Source of the DNA: JACRCT01 sp036504155
GTDB lineage: Bacteria > Myxococcota > Myxococcia > Myxococcales > UBA5297
DNA: 64,000 bases
Reading direction: 5' to 3'
NCBI GenBank assembly: GCA_036504155.1
Contig: DASXVQ010000033.1
Coordinates: 20,309-84,308, forward strand
Shown here: piece by piece, positions 16,901 through 27,678 of the stretch
Position numbering within the stretch: the stretch's first letter is position 1
Layout of the letters: each line of letters begins with the position of its first letter
Made by a program: the position numbers and the translations under genes
The notes under the pieces: model-generated
The model's database searches: none
Seen by the model: only the letters and a program-made list of their open reading frames with translations
Told to the model about the DNA's origin: nothing

Positions 16901-17027
16901 CAGCGAGGTCCGCAGGCTGGCGGGCCTGTCGCGCGACTACGCGATGCTGGCCGAGCTGAACGTCCGCCCGCGCACCAGCTACCTGGCGCGCGTGCGCAAC
17001 CCGAACCCCGACCTGGAGGCGGCATGA
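13935..17027 (+). CDS. actB: alternative complex III iron-sulfur/molybdopterin-type subunit ActB
   Basis: A 1030-residue fusion of a molybdopterin-oxidoreductase-like domain and a four-cluster ferredoxin domain, the normal ActB layout. A Tat motif SRRNFLSLMG lies near residue 63, so it is exported and faces the periplasm. The Fe-S part has NACTGCNACAVACQ, CQQCENAPCEQVCPVG, CIGTRYCANNCP and CTYCVQRI plus CQQACP. In characterised ACIII the molybdopterin-like domain carries no cofactor. Before the Tat motif is an unusual cluster of four Cys (DCDCGSDCGCKP, about 15-26). It overlaps actA and actC by ATGA. Confidence 0.95.
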   Translation: MSDPKFPVTVGAKADCDCGSDCGCKPAEGKQYWRSLGELAESLEYRQAKKHVPGGVSGPADGFSRRNFLSLMGASMGLAGLAACRRPEEKILPYARAPEKVTPGIAEHYATAFPWQGTAIGLLVESHEGRPTKIEGNPKHPESLGGTTAFAQASVLDLYDPDRSTAPTERGMERTWDEVAAFLKARGAGLKVKGGQGLLILAEAHRSPTLTAALDAVEFALPQAKILRYEPFDRDRPHEGARIALGKTFEALPDLAKAEVIVALDCDLFGWEGSPARQMNEFALRRKVEKPGDEMSRLYAVESAYSITGAAADHRLRLPRKEIPAFVFSLARELSAQGLDLGEIGGAVGGFADKYGAKKPWLKAMAKDLLAHRKNALLVAGSAQPAAVHAVLHAIHHALGAVGTTVTYAKVFEDATEGAGSLKVAADALRSGEIDTVLMLGGNPVLTAGPDTGFTEALAKAKAIVHLSSHRDETSALATWHLNRAHYLESWSDVRAADGTATILQPLIAPLFDGKTEAEVLALLLGTPRKAYDLVRENWQAQLRIAPAGALAPLGGGAAPKPDLNVPPFELAWRQALHDGLLQPGFFTIQAPPVDRAAVAKAIAALPAPAAGLEVTFHPDPHAFDGRYANNGWLQEMPDTMVKQTWGNAALVSTATAAKLGLVEGDLVELKLAAPINSVKLPVAIAPGQADESIAVSVGQGRRRAGRVGDNVGHDTYPLRVAAPIDAALGVQASKAGSVEPLARTQEHALMEGRPLVREGTLKKFEEEPKFAQEMVDVPPLLSLFDDHPYPGQRWGLVIDLNACTGCNACAVACQAENNVPLVGKSGVMRSREMHWLRIDRYFEGSPDEPKAVFQPVACQQCENAPCEQVCPVGATTHSPEGLNDMAYNRCIGTRYCANNCPFKVRRFNFFNYTKDTPDLQKLQKNPEVTVRSRGVMEKCTYCVQRIQAAKIEAHKRGEDKVAEGSIKTACQQACPAQAIRFGDLNDPDSEVRRLAGLSRDYAMLAELNVRPRTSYLARVRNPNPDLEAA

Positions 17028-18463
17028 GCAGCGCCCGCCCCGAAACCCTGGTGGTCGACGACGCCATCGCCCGGCCGCCGCTGGTGCTGGGCCACCACGA
17101 CCTGCACTCGGTGACCGAGAAGGTCGCCGGCATCACCGAGGCCAAGACCCCCAAGCCCTGGCTGTTCCTCATCGCCATCACCTTCTTCGGGCTGATGGTG
17201 CTGGCCGGCAGCCTGGGCGACCTGGTCTGGAACGGCACCGGCGAGTGGGGCCTGAACCACCCGGTGGGCTGGGCCTGGGACATCACCGGCTTCGTCTTCT
17301 GGATCGGCATCGGCCACGCCGGCACGCTCATCAGCGCCATCCTCTTCCTGTTCCGGCAGAAGTGGCGCACCTCCATCAACCGCGCCGCCGAGGCGATGAC
17401 GCTCTTCGCGGTGCTGGCGGCGCTCGTCTACCCGGGCTTCCACGTCGGCCGCATCTGGTTCGCCTACTGGATGATCCCCGTGCCCAACCAGATGGGCACC
17501 TGGCCCAACTTCCGCTCGCCGCTGCTCTGGGACTTCTTCGCGGTCTCGACCTACGGCACCGTGTCGCTCTTGTTCTGGTACACCGGCCTCGTGCCCGACC
17601 TGGCCACGCTGCGCGACCGGGCCAAGACGCGCGCCAAGCAGATCATCTTCGGCATCCTGTCCCTGGGCTGGCGCGGCTCGGCGCGGCACTGGCAGAACTA
17701 CGAGAAGGCCTACCTGATCCTGGCGGGCATCTCCGCGCCGCTGGTGCTCTCGGTCCACACCATCGTCAGCTTCGACTTCGCGACCTCGGTCATCCCCGGC
17801 TGGCACACCACCATCTTCCCGCCCTACTTCGTGGCCGGCGCGGTCTTCAGCGGCTTCGCGATGGTGCAGACGCTGATGATCATCTGCCGCAGGGTCTTCC
17901 ACCTCGAGGACATGGTGACCCTGCGGCACATCGAGAACATGAACAAGATCATGCTCGCGACGGGCAGCATGGTCGGCTACGCCTACGGGCTGGAGTTCTT
18001 CATCGCCTGGTACAGCGGCAACGAGTACGAGAAGTTCACCTTCATCAACCGCGCGTTCGGCCCGTACGCCTGGGCGTACTGGACGATGATGACCTGCAAC
18101 GTCATCACTCCCCAGCTGTTCTGGTTCAAGAAGATCCGCACCAGCGTGGTCATCAGCTTCGTGATGACCATCTTCGTGAACATCGGCATGTGGTTCGAGC
18201 GCTTCGTCATCATCGTCACCAGCCTGCACCGCGACTACCTGCCCTCGAGCTGGGGCTACTTCTCGCCGACCATCATCGACGTCACCACCTTCATCGGCAC
18301 CTTCGGGCTCTTCCTCACGCTGTTCCTGCTCTTCATCCGCTTCCTGCCGATGATCGCCATGGCCGAGGTCAAGGGCGTGATGCCCCACGCCGCCCACGGC
18401 GCCCGCACCGGGCCGACGCCCGCCATCGCCGCCAAGGCCGAGGACTCCAATGCCATCGCCTGA
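17024..18463 (+). CDS. actC: alternative complex III NrfD-like quinol-binding subunit ActC
   Basis: A 479-residue polytopic protein of the NrfD/PsrC family with about ten membrane helices, from PWLFLIAITFFGLMVLAGSL (about 45) to GLFLTLFLLFIRF near the C-terminus. ActC is the subunit proposed to bind quinol and possibly to translocate protons. Family features include GHAGTLISAILFLFRQKWR and FHVGRIWFAYWMIPVPN. The start overlaps the actB stop (ATGA) and its end overlaps actD by 14 bases. Confidence 0.95.
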   Translation: MSSARPETLVVDDAIARPPLVLGHHDLHSVTEKVAGITEAKTPKPWLFLIAITFFGLMVLAGSLGDLVWNGTGEWGLNHPVGWAWDITGFVFWIGIGHAGTLISAILFLFRQKWRTSINRAAEAMTLFAVLAALVYPGFHVGRIWFAYWMIPVPNQMGTWPNFRSPLLWDFFAVSTYGTVSLLFWYTGLVPDLATLRDRAKTRAKQIIFGILSLGWRGSARHWQNYEKAYLILAGISAPLVLSVHTIVSFDFATSVIPGWHTTIFPPYFVAGAVFSGFAMVQTLMIICRRVFHLEDMVTLRHIENMNKIMLATGSMVGYAYGLEFFIAWYSGNEYEKFTFINRAFGPYAWAYWTMMTCNVITPQLFWFKKIRTSVVISFVMTIFVNIGMWFERFVIIVTSLHRDYLPSSWGYFSPTIIDVTTFIGTFGLFLTLFLLFIRFLPMIAMAEVKGVMPHAAHGARTGPTPAIAAKAEDSNAIA

Positions 18464-19016
18464 GACGACGACGAGCGCGGGCTCCGCGGACAAGCCCTTC
18501 GCGATCGTGGCCTGCTTCGAGGCGCCCGAGCCGCTGCTGCACGCGCTGGAGGAGCTGCGCGACCTGGGCTACCGCGACTTCGACGCCCACACGCCGTTCC
18601 CGGTCCACGGGATCGAGCGGGCGATGGGGCTCAAGGACTCCAAGGTGCCCTACCTGTCGCTGCTGGGCGGGCTGACCGGCCTCGTCGGCGGCATGGCCCT
18701 GCAGATCTGGACGATGGGCTACGACTACCCGCTCAACCTGTCGGGCAAGCCGTTCGTGGCCTGGCAGGCGTACATCCCCATCGGCTTCGAGACGACCGTG
18801 CTGCTGACGGCCTTCGGGACCTTCTTCGGGATGTGGGGTCTCAACAAGCTGCCGCGCTTCTTCCACCCGGTGATGCAGGCCGAGGCCTTCCCCAAGGCGA
18901 GCGACGACCGGTTCCTGGTGAGCGTCGAGTCCTCGGACCCGCGCTTCGACCCGGAGAGGGTCCGGGAGCTGTTCAAGGCTCAGGGCGCGGCGACGATCGA
19001 GGAGGTGCAGCCATGA
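18450..19016 (+). CDS. actD: alternative complex III subunit ActD (DUF3341)
   Basis: A 188-residue protein of the DUF3341 family. The soluble N-terminal part contains ACFEAPEPLLHALEELRDLGY and FDAHTPFPVHGIERAMG. Two membrane helices follow (about 70-90 and 108-130), then a C-terminal soluble tail with FLVSVESSDPRFD. ActD is a structural membrane subunit of ACIII without cofactors. The order actC-actD-actE and the overlaps with both neighbours are typical. Confidence 0.93.
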   Translation: MPSPETTTSAGSADKPFAIVACFEAPEPLLHALEELRDLGYRDFDAHTPFPVHGIERAMGLKDSKVPYLSLLGGLTGLVGGMALQIWTMGYDYPLNLSGKPFVAWQAYIPIGFETTVLLTAFGTFFGMWGLNKLPRFFHPVMQAEAFPKASDDRFLVSVESSDPRFDPERVRELFKAQGAATIEEVQP

Positions 19017-19653
19017 CCCCTCGACTCCAGGCTCACGCTAACCGCCTTGCGCTCGGAGTGAAGGTGGGCCTCGTCGGCGCGGCCTTGGCGCTGTCGGCCT
19101 GCCGCGGCCAGCCCAGCGCGGACCCGCCCATCCGCCCCATCCCCGACATGCGCGTGCAGCCGAAGGTGCGGCCCGAGGGCGCGAGCGTGATCTTCGCCGA
19201 CGGCAAGGGCATGCGCACGCCGGTCGAGGGCACGGTGGCGCAGGGCCAGCTCAGGGCCGACGAGGCCTTCTACACCGGCAAGACCGCCGAGGGTTTCGCG
19301 GCCAGGGCGCCCATCGAGGTGACCGAGGCGACGCTCAAGCGCGGCCAGGAGCGGTTCAACATCTTCTGCTCGAGCTGCCACGATCGCTCCGGCAGCGGGC
19401 GGGGGATGACCGTCCAGCGCGGCTTCCCGCCACCGGTGGACCTGACCGGTGAGCGGGTCCGCAACTTCGCCGACGGGCAGATCTTCGACGTCGCCACGCA
19501 CGGGGTGCGCAACATGCCGAGCTACGCCGCGCAGGTCCCCGAGGCGGACCGCTGGGCCATCGTCTCCTGGGTCCGCGTGGTGCAGCGCTCGCAGCACGCC
19601 GCCCCCGCCGACGTCCCGCCGGACCGCCGGGACAAGATCGAGCCGGAGGCCAA

Positions 19654-19657
<4 letters not shown>
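19013..19657 (+). CDS. actE: alternative complex III monoheme cytochrome c subunit ActE
   Basis: A 214-residue exported monoheme cytochrome c. The signal peptide ends at ALALSACRG, a lipobox with Cys at about 30, so it is probably lipid-anchored as in other ACIII. The heme c motif CSSCH lies at about 120-124, with downstream NMPSYA as a likely Met axial ligand. The segment RPIPDMRVQPKVRPE after the Cys is typical of ActE. The start overlaps the actD stop and the stop overlaps actF (ATGA). Confidence 0.93.
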
Positions 19658-20873
<1,216 letters not shown>

Positions 20874-20877
<4 letters not shown>

Positions 20878-21365
20878 GCGACCAACCCTCCCCCAACCCC
20901 TCCCCAAACAACGGGGAGGGGGGCCACTCCGAGCTCGACCGCCCGAAGACGGCGTTCATCTTCGTCTTCGTGCTGGTCTCGGTGTTCGTGCTCATCGGCG
21001 TGGTCCTCGCGGTGGACCAGTTCTTCAAGGTCTCGGTCCTCGAGGAGATCGACGCCAAGGTCAACTCGGCGGAGAACCCGGTGCTGCGCCAGCTGCGCAC
21101 CGAGGAAGAGACGAAGCTGACCCGCTACCAGTGGGTGGACCAGAAGAACGGCGTCCTGCGCATCCCCCTCGAGCGCGCCCGGGAGCGCGTGCTGGCGGAG
21201 TGGGCGGCGCGGCCCCAGGGCTTCGTGGTGCCCCCGCCCGACACCGCGGCGGCGGCTCCGGCGCCCGCTCCGGCTGCGCCCGCGGACAAGCCTGCCGGCA
21301 AGCCCGGCGGCAAGCCTTCCGAGGCTCCCAAGGGAGCGCCGGCCACCCCCGGAGCCAAGCAGTGA
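20874..21365 (+). CDS. ACIII-operon small membrane protein
   Basis: A 163-residue protein with one membrane helix (about 27-48, FIFVFVLVSVFVLIGVVLAV), a periplasmic part containing TRYQWVDQKNGVLRIPLERA, and an Ala/Pro/Lys-rich tail. Small proteins with the G-V-hydrophobic-R-I-P signature occur at this place in other act operons. Its role in ACIII is undefined; it may anchor or tether c-type domains. Residues 5-17 (PSPNPSPNNGEGG) are encoded by a palindromic element. It is locked between actF (ATGA) and the oxidase-like subunit II gene (GTGA). Confidence 0.75.
20886..20923. repeat. REP-like palindrome embedded in the coding sequence
   Basis: A C-rich then G-rich inverted repeat: a 9-bp stem CCCCTCCCC (20897-20905) and GGGGAGGGG (20913-20921) with a 7-base loop. 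The sequence style is that of dispersed extragenic palindromes common in GC-rich proteobacterial-type genomes. Here it sits four codons after the ATG and is read in frame. Confidence 0.65.
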
Positions 21366-22297
21366 ACGGCACCGCACCGACCTTCTGGCTGCCGGAGGCG
21401 GCCTCGACGTCGGCCGGACGGGTCGACGCGGGTTGGGGCCTGGCCCTGGCGATCTCCGCGGCGGTCTTCTTGCTGGTCGTCGCGGCGATGGCCTACCTCG
21501 TCGTCCGCTATCGGCGCCGGAGCGAGACCGAGATCCCCGTTGCGCCCGAAAGCCTCGCCCGGCTGGAGATCGCCTTCGGGCTGGCGCCGGTCGTGGTCGT
21601 GGCGGCGCTCTTCCTGGCGGGCTTCCGCGGCTTCCTCGATCAGGAGATCGCCCCGGCCAACGCCCTGGACGTCGCCGTGACGGTCGACAGGACCGCCTGG
21701 AACTTCGCCTACGCCAACGGCGCGACCGCGGTCGACGAGCTGCGGGTGCCGGTGGGCCAGCCGGTCAGGCTGACGATGACCTCCAAGGACGTCATCCACG
21801 GCTTCGACGTCCCGGAGTTCCGCGTGAAGAAGGACGTGGTCCCCGGCGCCCCCTCGACGGTCTGGTTTGAGCCCACGCAGGTCGGGACCCTGGCGCTGTA
21901 CTGCAGCGGCAGCTGCGGGGTGAAGCACGCCTCCCAGAACGGCAAGGTCCTGGTGATGAGCGCCCGCGAGTTCGGCGACTGGCTCGACGCCAACGGCGAC
22001 AAGCTGCCCCCGGTCGCCAGCGGCGAGAAGCTGGTGGCCAAGTTCGCCTGCAGCACGTGCCACACCATCGACGGCAAGCCCGGTACGGGTCCGACCTGGA
22101 AGTCGCTGGGCGGGGCGCAGGTGGAGCTGGCGGACGGCACGAAGGTCGCCGCCGACGACGCCTACCTGCGTGAGAGCATCGCCGAGCCCAACGCCAAGAT
22201 CGTGAAGGGCTTCCAGCCGCTGATGCCCTCTTTCAAGTCGCAGCTGACGCCCAAGCAGGTGGACGCGCTGGTCGCGTACATCAAGTCCCTCAACTGA
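21362..22297 (+). CDS. caa3-type oxidase subunit II-like protein with altered CuA site
   Basis: A 311-residue homologue of caa3 subunit II: two N-terminal helices (about 25-48 and 68-88), a cupredoxin domain, and a C-terminal cytochrome c domain with CSTCH (230-234). In the cupredoxin domain His146, Cys181, Cys185 and His189 remain. The canonical Glu183 is Gly, the Met ligand at 192 is Gln, and the electron-entry Trp111 is Thr. The paralogue at 25006 aligns without gaps through this region and has Glu, Met and Trp. It starts with GTG overlapping the previous stop, placing it inside the ACIII unit. CuA may be altered or absent; electrons could still enter through the heme c domain. Confidence 0.88.
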   Translation: MNGTAPTFWLPEAASTSAGRVDAGWGLALAISAAVFLLVVAAMAYLVVRYRRRSETEIPVAPESLARLEIAFGLAPVVVVAALFLAGFRGFLDQEIAPANALDVAVTVDRTAWNFAYANGATAVDELRVPVGQPVRLTMTSKDVIHGFDVPEFRVKKDVVPGAPSTVWFEPTQVGTLALYCSGSCGVKHASQNGKVLVMSAREFGDWLDANGDKLPPVASGEKLVAKFACSTCHTIDGKPGTGPTWKSLGGAQVELADGTKVAADDAYLRESIAEPNAKIVKGFQPLMPSFKSQLTPKQVDALVAYIKSLN

Positions 22298-22348
22298 CGA
22301 GCAGGAAGCAGGCGCAGAGAGGCCTGCCACTACGGACGGAGCCGTGAG

Positions 22349-23974
22349 ATGTCCGAGCCCCAAGCTGCGAGCTACCTGGACGAGGGCGACGGCGTGGCCT
22401 CGTGGCTCTCTACGCTCGATCACAAGCGCATCGCGGTCATGTACCTGGCGAGCGTGCTGGTCGTCTTCGCGCTCGGCGGCACGCTGGCGGGCCTGGTGCG
22501 GCTGAAGATGCTCTGGCCGGGCGAGGCGCTGATCGACGCGGACACCTGGATGCGGCTGCTGACCCTGCACGGCGTGGTCATGGGCTTCGCCTTCGTCGTG
22601 CCCGCCATCCCCGCGGTGCTTGGCAACTTCCTCGTGCCGCTGATGGTGGGGGCCAAGGGCTTCGCCTACCCGCGCCTGAACCGCGCGAGCCTCTACGTCT
22701 ACTGGGCCGGCGCCCTCGTCGCGCTCTCCTCCTTCGCCAGCGGCGGGCTGGACACCGGCTGGACGCTGGCGCCGCCGCGCTCGACGACCGCGGAGGGGCC
22801 GGTGCCGGCGGTGGCGCTGGGCGTCTTCGTGATGGGCTTCTCCGGCGTGCTGACCGGGCTGAACTTCCTGGGCACCATCCACCGCATGCGCGCCCCCGGG
22901 CTCTCGTGGCGCAAGCTGCCGCTGCTGCTCTGGGCGCTGTACGCGACGAGCCTGCTGCAGATCGTGGCGACGCCCGCGCTGGGCTCGGCGATGCTGGTCC
23001 TGGTCGCCGACCGCCTGTTTGGCCTGGGGCAGTTCGACGTGGCCCGGGGCGGCAGCCCGCTGGTCTACCAGCAGCTCTTCTGGTTCTACGCGCACAACGC
23101 GGTCTACCTGGCGCTGCTGCCCGGCGTCGGCGTGGTGAGCGAGGTCATCGCCGTGCACGCGCGGCGCAGCTTCGGCTACGGGCCCATCGTCGTGGCCACC
23201 TTCGCCACCGCCGGGCTGGGGCTCGTGGCCTGGGGGCAGCACATGGTGGTCGCGGGCCAGAGCCCGAACGCCTCGGCGGTCTTCAGCGCCCTGGCGCTCC
23301 TGGCGATCGTGCCCACGGTCGTCCTCGTCCTGAGCTGGCTGGCGACCCTGTGGCGCGGCTCCATCGCGCTCAGCGTGCCCATGCTCTACGCGCTGGGCTT
23401 CGTGGCGCTCTTCACTGTCGCCGGGCTGTCCGGGCTGTTCCTGGCCATGCTCGCCCAAGGCGTGCACTTGTCCTCCACCTACTTCGAGGTCGCGCACCTG
23501 CACTACCTGGTCGTGGGAGGGACGGCGATGGCGTTCCTGGCGGGGCTGCACCACTGGTGGCCGAAGATCACCGGCCGGACGACCTCCGAGGCGCTGGGGC
23601 GGCTGGCCTGGGCGCTGGTGATGCTGGGGGTCAACGCGACCTTCTTCGTGCAGTTCGTGCTGGGCAGCCGCGGGATGCCGCGCCGCCATTACGCCTACGA
23701 AGAGGGCTTCCGGCTGCTCCAGGGCTTCTCCACGGTGGGGACCTGGATCCTCGGGCTGGGCTTGCTGGTGACGCTGGCCGTCTTCGTCCAGTCGCTGCGC
23801 AGCGGCCGCAAGGCGGTCGCGAACCCCTGGGGTGGGGCGAGCCTCGAGTGGCGCGCGCCCTCGCCGCCGGTCGCCGCGAACTTCGTGCAGCCCCCCGTCG
23901 TCACGCACGGCCCCTACGATTTCGCCGCTGCGCTGGCTCCCGCTCCCGGAGCGGGGGACGCCAAGGCTGCCTAG
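22349..23974 (+). CDS. heme-copper oxidase subunit I-like protein lacking key active-site and proton-channel residues
   Basis: A 541-residue, ~12-helix homologue of cytochrome oxidase subunit I. Heme ligands are kept: His74 (helix II) and His383/His385 (AHLHY). CuB His249 and the crosslink Tyr253 remain (AHNAVY), as does His298. The adjacent CuB ligand is Gln297 (WGQHM instead of WGHHM). The D-channel Asp is Gly104 (GAKGFAYP), the K-channel Lys is Leu326 (PTVVLVLSW), and the A2-type Tyr-Ser is Tyr247-Ala248. O2 reduction and proton pumping in the usual way seem unlikely. It follows the altered subunit II gene by 51 bases. Confidence 0.88.
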   Translation: MSEPQAASYLDEGDGVASWLSTLDHKRIAVMYLASVLVVFALGGTLAGLVRLKMLWPGEALIDADTWMRLLTLHGVVMGFAFVVPAIPAVLGNFLVPLMVGAKGFAYPRLNRASLYVYWAGALVALSSFASGGLDTGWTLAPPRSTTAEGPVPAVALGVFVMGFSGVLTGLNFLGTIHRMRAPGLSWRKLPLLLWALYATSLLQIVATPALGSAMLVLVADRLFGLGQFDVARGGSPLVYQQLFWFYAHNAVYLALLPGVGVVSEVIAVHARRSFGYGPIVVATFATAGLGLVAWGQHMVVAGQSPNASAVFSALALLAIVPTVVLVLSWLATLWRGSIALSVPMLYALGFVALFTVAGLSGLFLAMLAQGVHLSSTYFEVAHLHYLVVGGTAMAFLAGLHHWWPKITGRTTSEALGRLAWALVMLGVNATFFVQFVLGSRGMPRRHYAYEEGFRLLQGFSTVGTWILGLGLLVTLAVFVQSLRSGRKAVANPWGGASLEWRAPSPPVAANFVQPPVVTHGPYDFAAALAPAPGAGDAKAA

Positions 23975-24047
23975 CGGCCGTCGGCATCCTGCCGTCCGGC
24001 GGACTCCCGGAGAAGCATTCCGATCGCGCTGGCGCGCCCGACCCGCC

Positions 24048-24075
24048 CCGCCCCGCCCGGGGTAGGGCAGGGCGG
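24048..24075 (+). terminator. GC-rich hairpin after the oxidase-like subunit I gene
   Basis: CCGCCC (24048-24053) pairs with GGGCGG (24070-24075) and CCC with GGG inside a 2x2 mismatch, with a six-base loop. It lies in the 205-base gap before the SCO gene. There is no T-run, so termination is only a suggestion. It may separate the ACIII unit from the caa3 unit. Confidence 0.4.
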
Positions 24076-24179
24076 TCGTCCGCGCTCCGACGCGTAGCGC
24101 CACACCCGATCCGAATCGAAACCACGCCACCCGCCATCTAAGGGCCCGGAAGCCACGAGGCGGTCGGGAGGCGTGCGGC

Positions 24180-25004
24180 ATGAGGTGGTGGCGATTGGTC
24201 GCCGTGATCGCGGCGACGTCAGCGACGAGCCTGCAAGCCCGAGCGGAGGAGGCGCTGCCTCCCGAGCTTCAGGGGATCGCGATCGAAGAGAAGCCCGGGG
24301 CGGTGCTGCCGCAGGAAGTGGCCCTCACCGACGGCGACGGCCGCACCGTGAAGCTCGGCGACTACCTGAAGGACGGCAAGCCGGTGGTGCTCGTCCTCGC
24401 GTACTACCGCTGCCCGATGCTGTGCTCGCTGGTCGTCAACGGCCTCACCAACGGCCTGAAGGATCTCAGCTGGAGCGCCGGCCACGACTACCGCGTGCTG
24501 GTGGTGAGCTTCGACCCGCGCGACACGACGGAGATCGCCCACCAGAAGCGAATGAACTACCTGAAGGAGTACGGCCGCCCCGTGCCCGACGGCGGCTTCG
24601 AGTTCCTCACCGGCGACGCGGCGAGCGTGCGGCGCCTGGCGGACGCGGTGGGCTTCCACTACCGCTGGAACGAGCAGCAGAAGGAGTACGCCCACGCGGC
24701 CGGGGCCTTCGTCGTCACCCCGGGCGGCAAGCTGTCGCGCACCCTCTACGGCATCACCTTCCCGGCCAAGGACCTGCGCCTGGCCCTCACCGAGGCCTCG
24801 GAGGGCAAGCTCGGGAGCGCCTGGGACAAGGTGGTCCTGTTCTGCTTCCACTACGACGCGAACGCCCGCGGCTACGTGCTGGCGGCGACGCGGCTGATGA
24901 AGGCGGGGGGCGCGCTCAGCGTGGTGCTGCTGGGGCTGTTCCTGTGGCGACTCAACCGAAGCTCGCAGGCACCGAGGCGCCCGGCGCGCGAAGGGGCGGC
25001 CTGA
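24180..25004 (+). CDS. SCO1/SenC copper chaperone
   Basis: A 274-residue exported thioredoxin-fold protein that delivers copper to the CuA site of subunit II. A cleavable signal peptide covers the first ~22 residues. The copper site CXXXC is in YYRCPMLCS (about 79-83), and the third ligand is the His in EYAHAAGAFVV (about 177). A C-terminal membrane helix (about 240-256) is common in this subgroup. It is directly upstream of the canonical subunit II gene (one base between stop and start), matching its job. Confidence 0.9.
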   Translation: MRWWRLVAVIAATSATSLQARAEEALPPELQGIAIEEKPGAVLPQEVALTDGDGRTVKLGDYLKDGKPVVLVLAYYRCPMLCSLVVNGLTNGLKDLSWSAGHDYRVLVVSFDPRDTTEIAHQKRMNYLKEYGRPVPDGGFEFLTGDAASVRRLADAVGFHYRWNEQQKEYAHAAGAFVVTPGGKLSRTLYGITFPAKDLRLALTEASEGKLGSAWDKVVLFCFHYDANARGYVLAATRLMKAGGALSVVLLGLFLWRLNRSSQAPRRPAREGAA

Positions 25005-25005
25005 C

Positions 25006-25947
25006 ATGAGCGGCGGCAGCGGATCCTTCTGGCTCCCGGAGCAGGCCTCGACCGTGGCGGGGCAGGTCGACGCCGGCTGGAGCCTGGTGCTGTGGGTCTC
25101 GGCGTTCTTCTTCGTGCTGGTCGTCGGGGCGATGAGCTTCTTCGCCATCCGCTACCGGCGCCGCAGCGAGGCGGAGGTCCCCGACGCGCCGGACCACAAC
25201 ACGCGGCTGGAGCTCGTCTGGACGGCCATCCCGGTGGCCATCGTGCTCGTCCTCTTCTCGGTCGGCTTCAAGGGCTTCCTCAACCAGCAGATCGCCCCGG
25301 CCAACGCCCTGGAGATCTCGGTCACGGCCGAGAAGTGGATGTGGACCTTCGCCTACCCGAACGGCGCGGTCTCGGTGAACGAGCTCAAGGTGCCGCTGGG
25401 GCGGCCGGTGAAGCTGATCATGAGCTCGAAGGACGTCATCCACTCCTTCTACGTGCCCGAGTTCCGCATCAAGAAGGACGTGGTCCCCAGCGGCTACACC
25501 ACCGCCTGGTTCGAGGCGACCGAGCTGGGGCTCAAGACCATCACCTGCACCGAGTTCTGCGGCACCGGCCACTCGGCCATGCACGGCAAGCTCGAGGTGC
25601 TGCCCGAGAAGGACTTCAACGAGTGGCTGGAGTCGGGCGGGGAGGAGAAGGGCGTCACCCCGGTCCTCGCCGGCGAGAAGCTCGCCACCAAGCTCGCCTG
25701 CGTCACGTGCCACTCGACCGACGGCAAGCCCGCCACGGGACCGACCTGGAAGGGGCTGGCGGGGCACGAGGTCGAGCTCTCCGACGGAACGAAGGTGCAG
25801 GCGGACGAGCAGTACCTGCGCGAGAGCATCACCGACCCCGGCGCCAAGGTCGTGAAGGGCTACCAGCCGGTGATGCCGGTCTTCAAGGGGCTGCTCTCGC
25901 AGAGCCAGATCGACGCGCTGGTCGCCTACATCAAGAGCCTGAAGTAG
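25006..25947 (+). CDS. coxB: caa3-type cytochrome c oxidase subunit II
   Basis: A 313-residue subunit II with two helices, a CuA cupredoxin domain and a fused cytochrome c domain. The CuA ligands are complete: His146 (DVIHSFYVPEF) and CTEFCGTGHSAM with Cys181, Glu183, Cys185, His189 and Met192. The entry Trp residues are present (KWMWTFAYP). Heme c is CVTCH (232-236). It receives electrons from ACIII, directly or through its c domain, and passes them to heme a. Begins one base after the SCO stop and is followed by subunit I. Confidence 0.95.
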   Translation: MSGGSGSFWLPEQASTVAGQVDAGWSLVLWVSAFFFVLVVGAMSFFAIRYRRRSEAEVPDAPDHNTRLELVWTAIPVAIVLVLFSVGFKGFLNQQIAPANALEISVTAEKWMWTFAYPNGAVSVNELKVPLGRPVKLIMSSKDVIHSFYVPEFRIKKDVVPSGYTTAWFEATELGLKTITCTEFCGTGHSAMHGKLEVLPEKDFNEWLESGGEEKGVTPVLAGEKLATKLACVTCHSTDGKPATGPTWKGLAGHEVELSDGTKVQADEQYLRESITDPGAKVVKGYQPVMPVFKGLLSQSQIDALVAYIKSLK

Positions 25948-25980
25948 CCGCGCGGCATCGCCCGAAGAGGAGACGCTCAG

Positions 25981-27674
<1,694 letters not shown>

Positions 27675-27678
<4 letters not shown>

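Noticed and set aside
21362..23974. The altered oxidase pair explained as sequencing error or decay
   Set aside because: Both frames are open and full length, heme ligands and structural segments are intact, and the changes are separate codon substitutions concentrated at functional positions, which does not fit random error.
21125..24181. Very long open frame on the minus strand across the oxidase-like genes
   Set aside because: It is a mirror of the GC-rich plus-strand codons, is dominated by Arg, Gly, Ala, His and Gln, and has no domain. The plus-strand frames contain clear family motifs. The same applies to other long antisense frames, for example opposite actB and the NHL gene.
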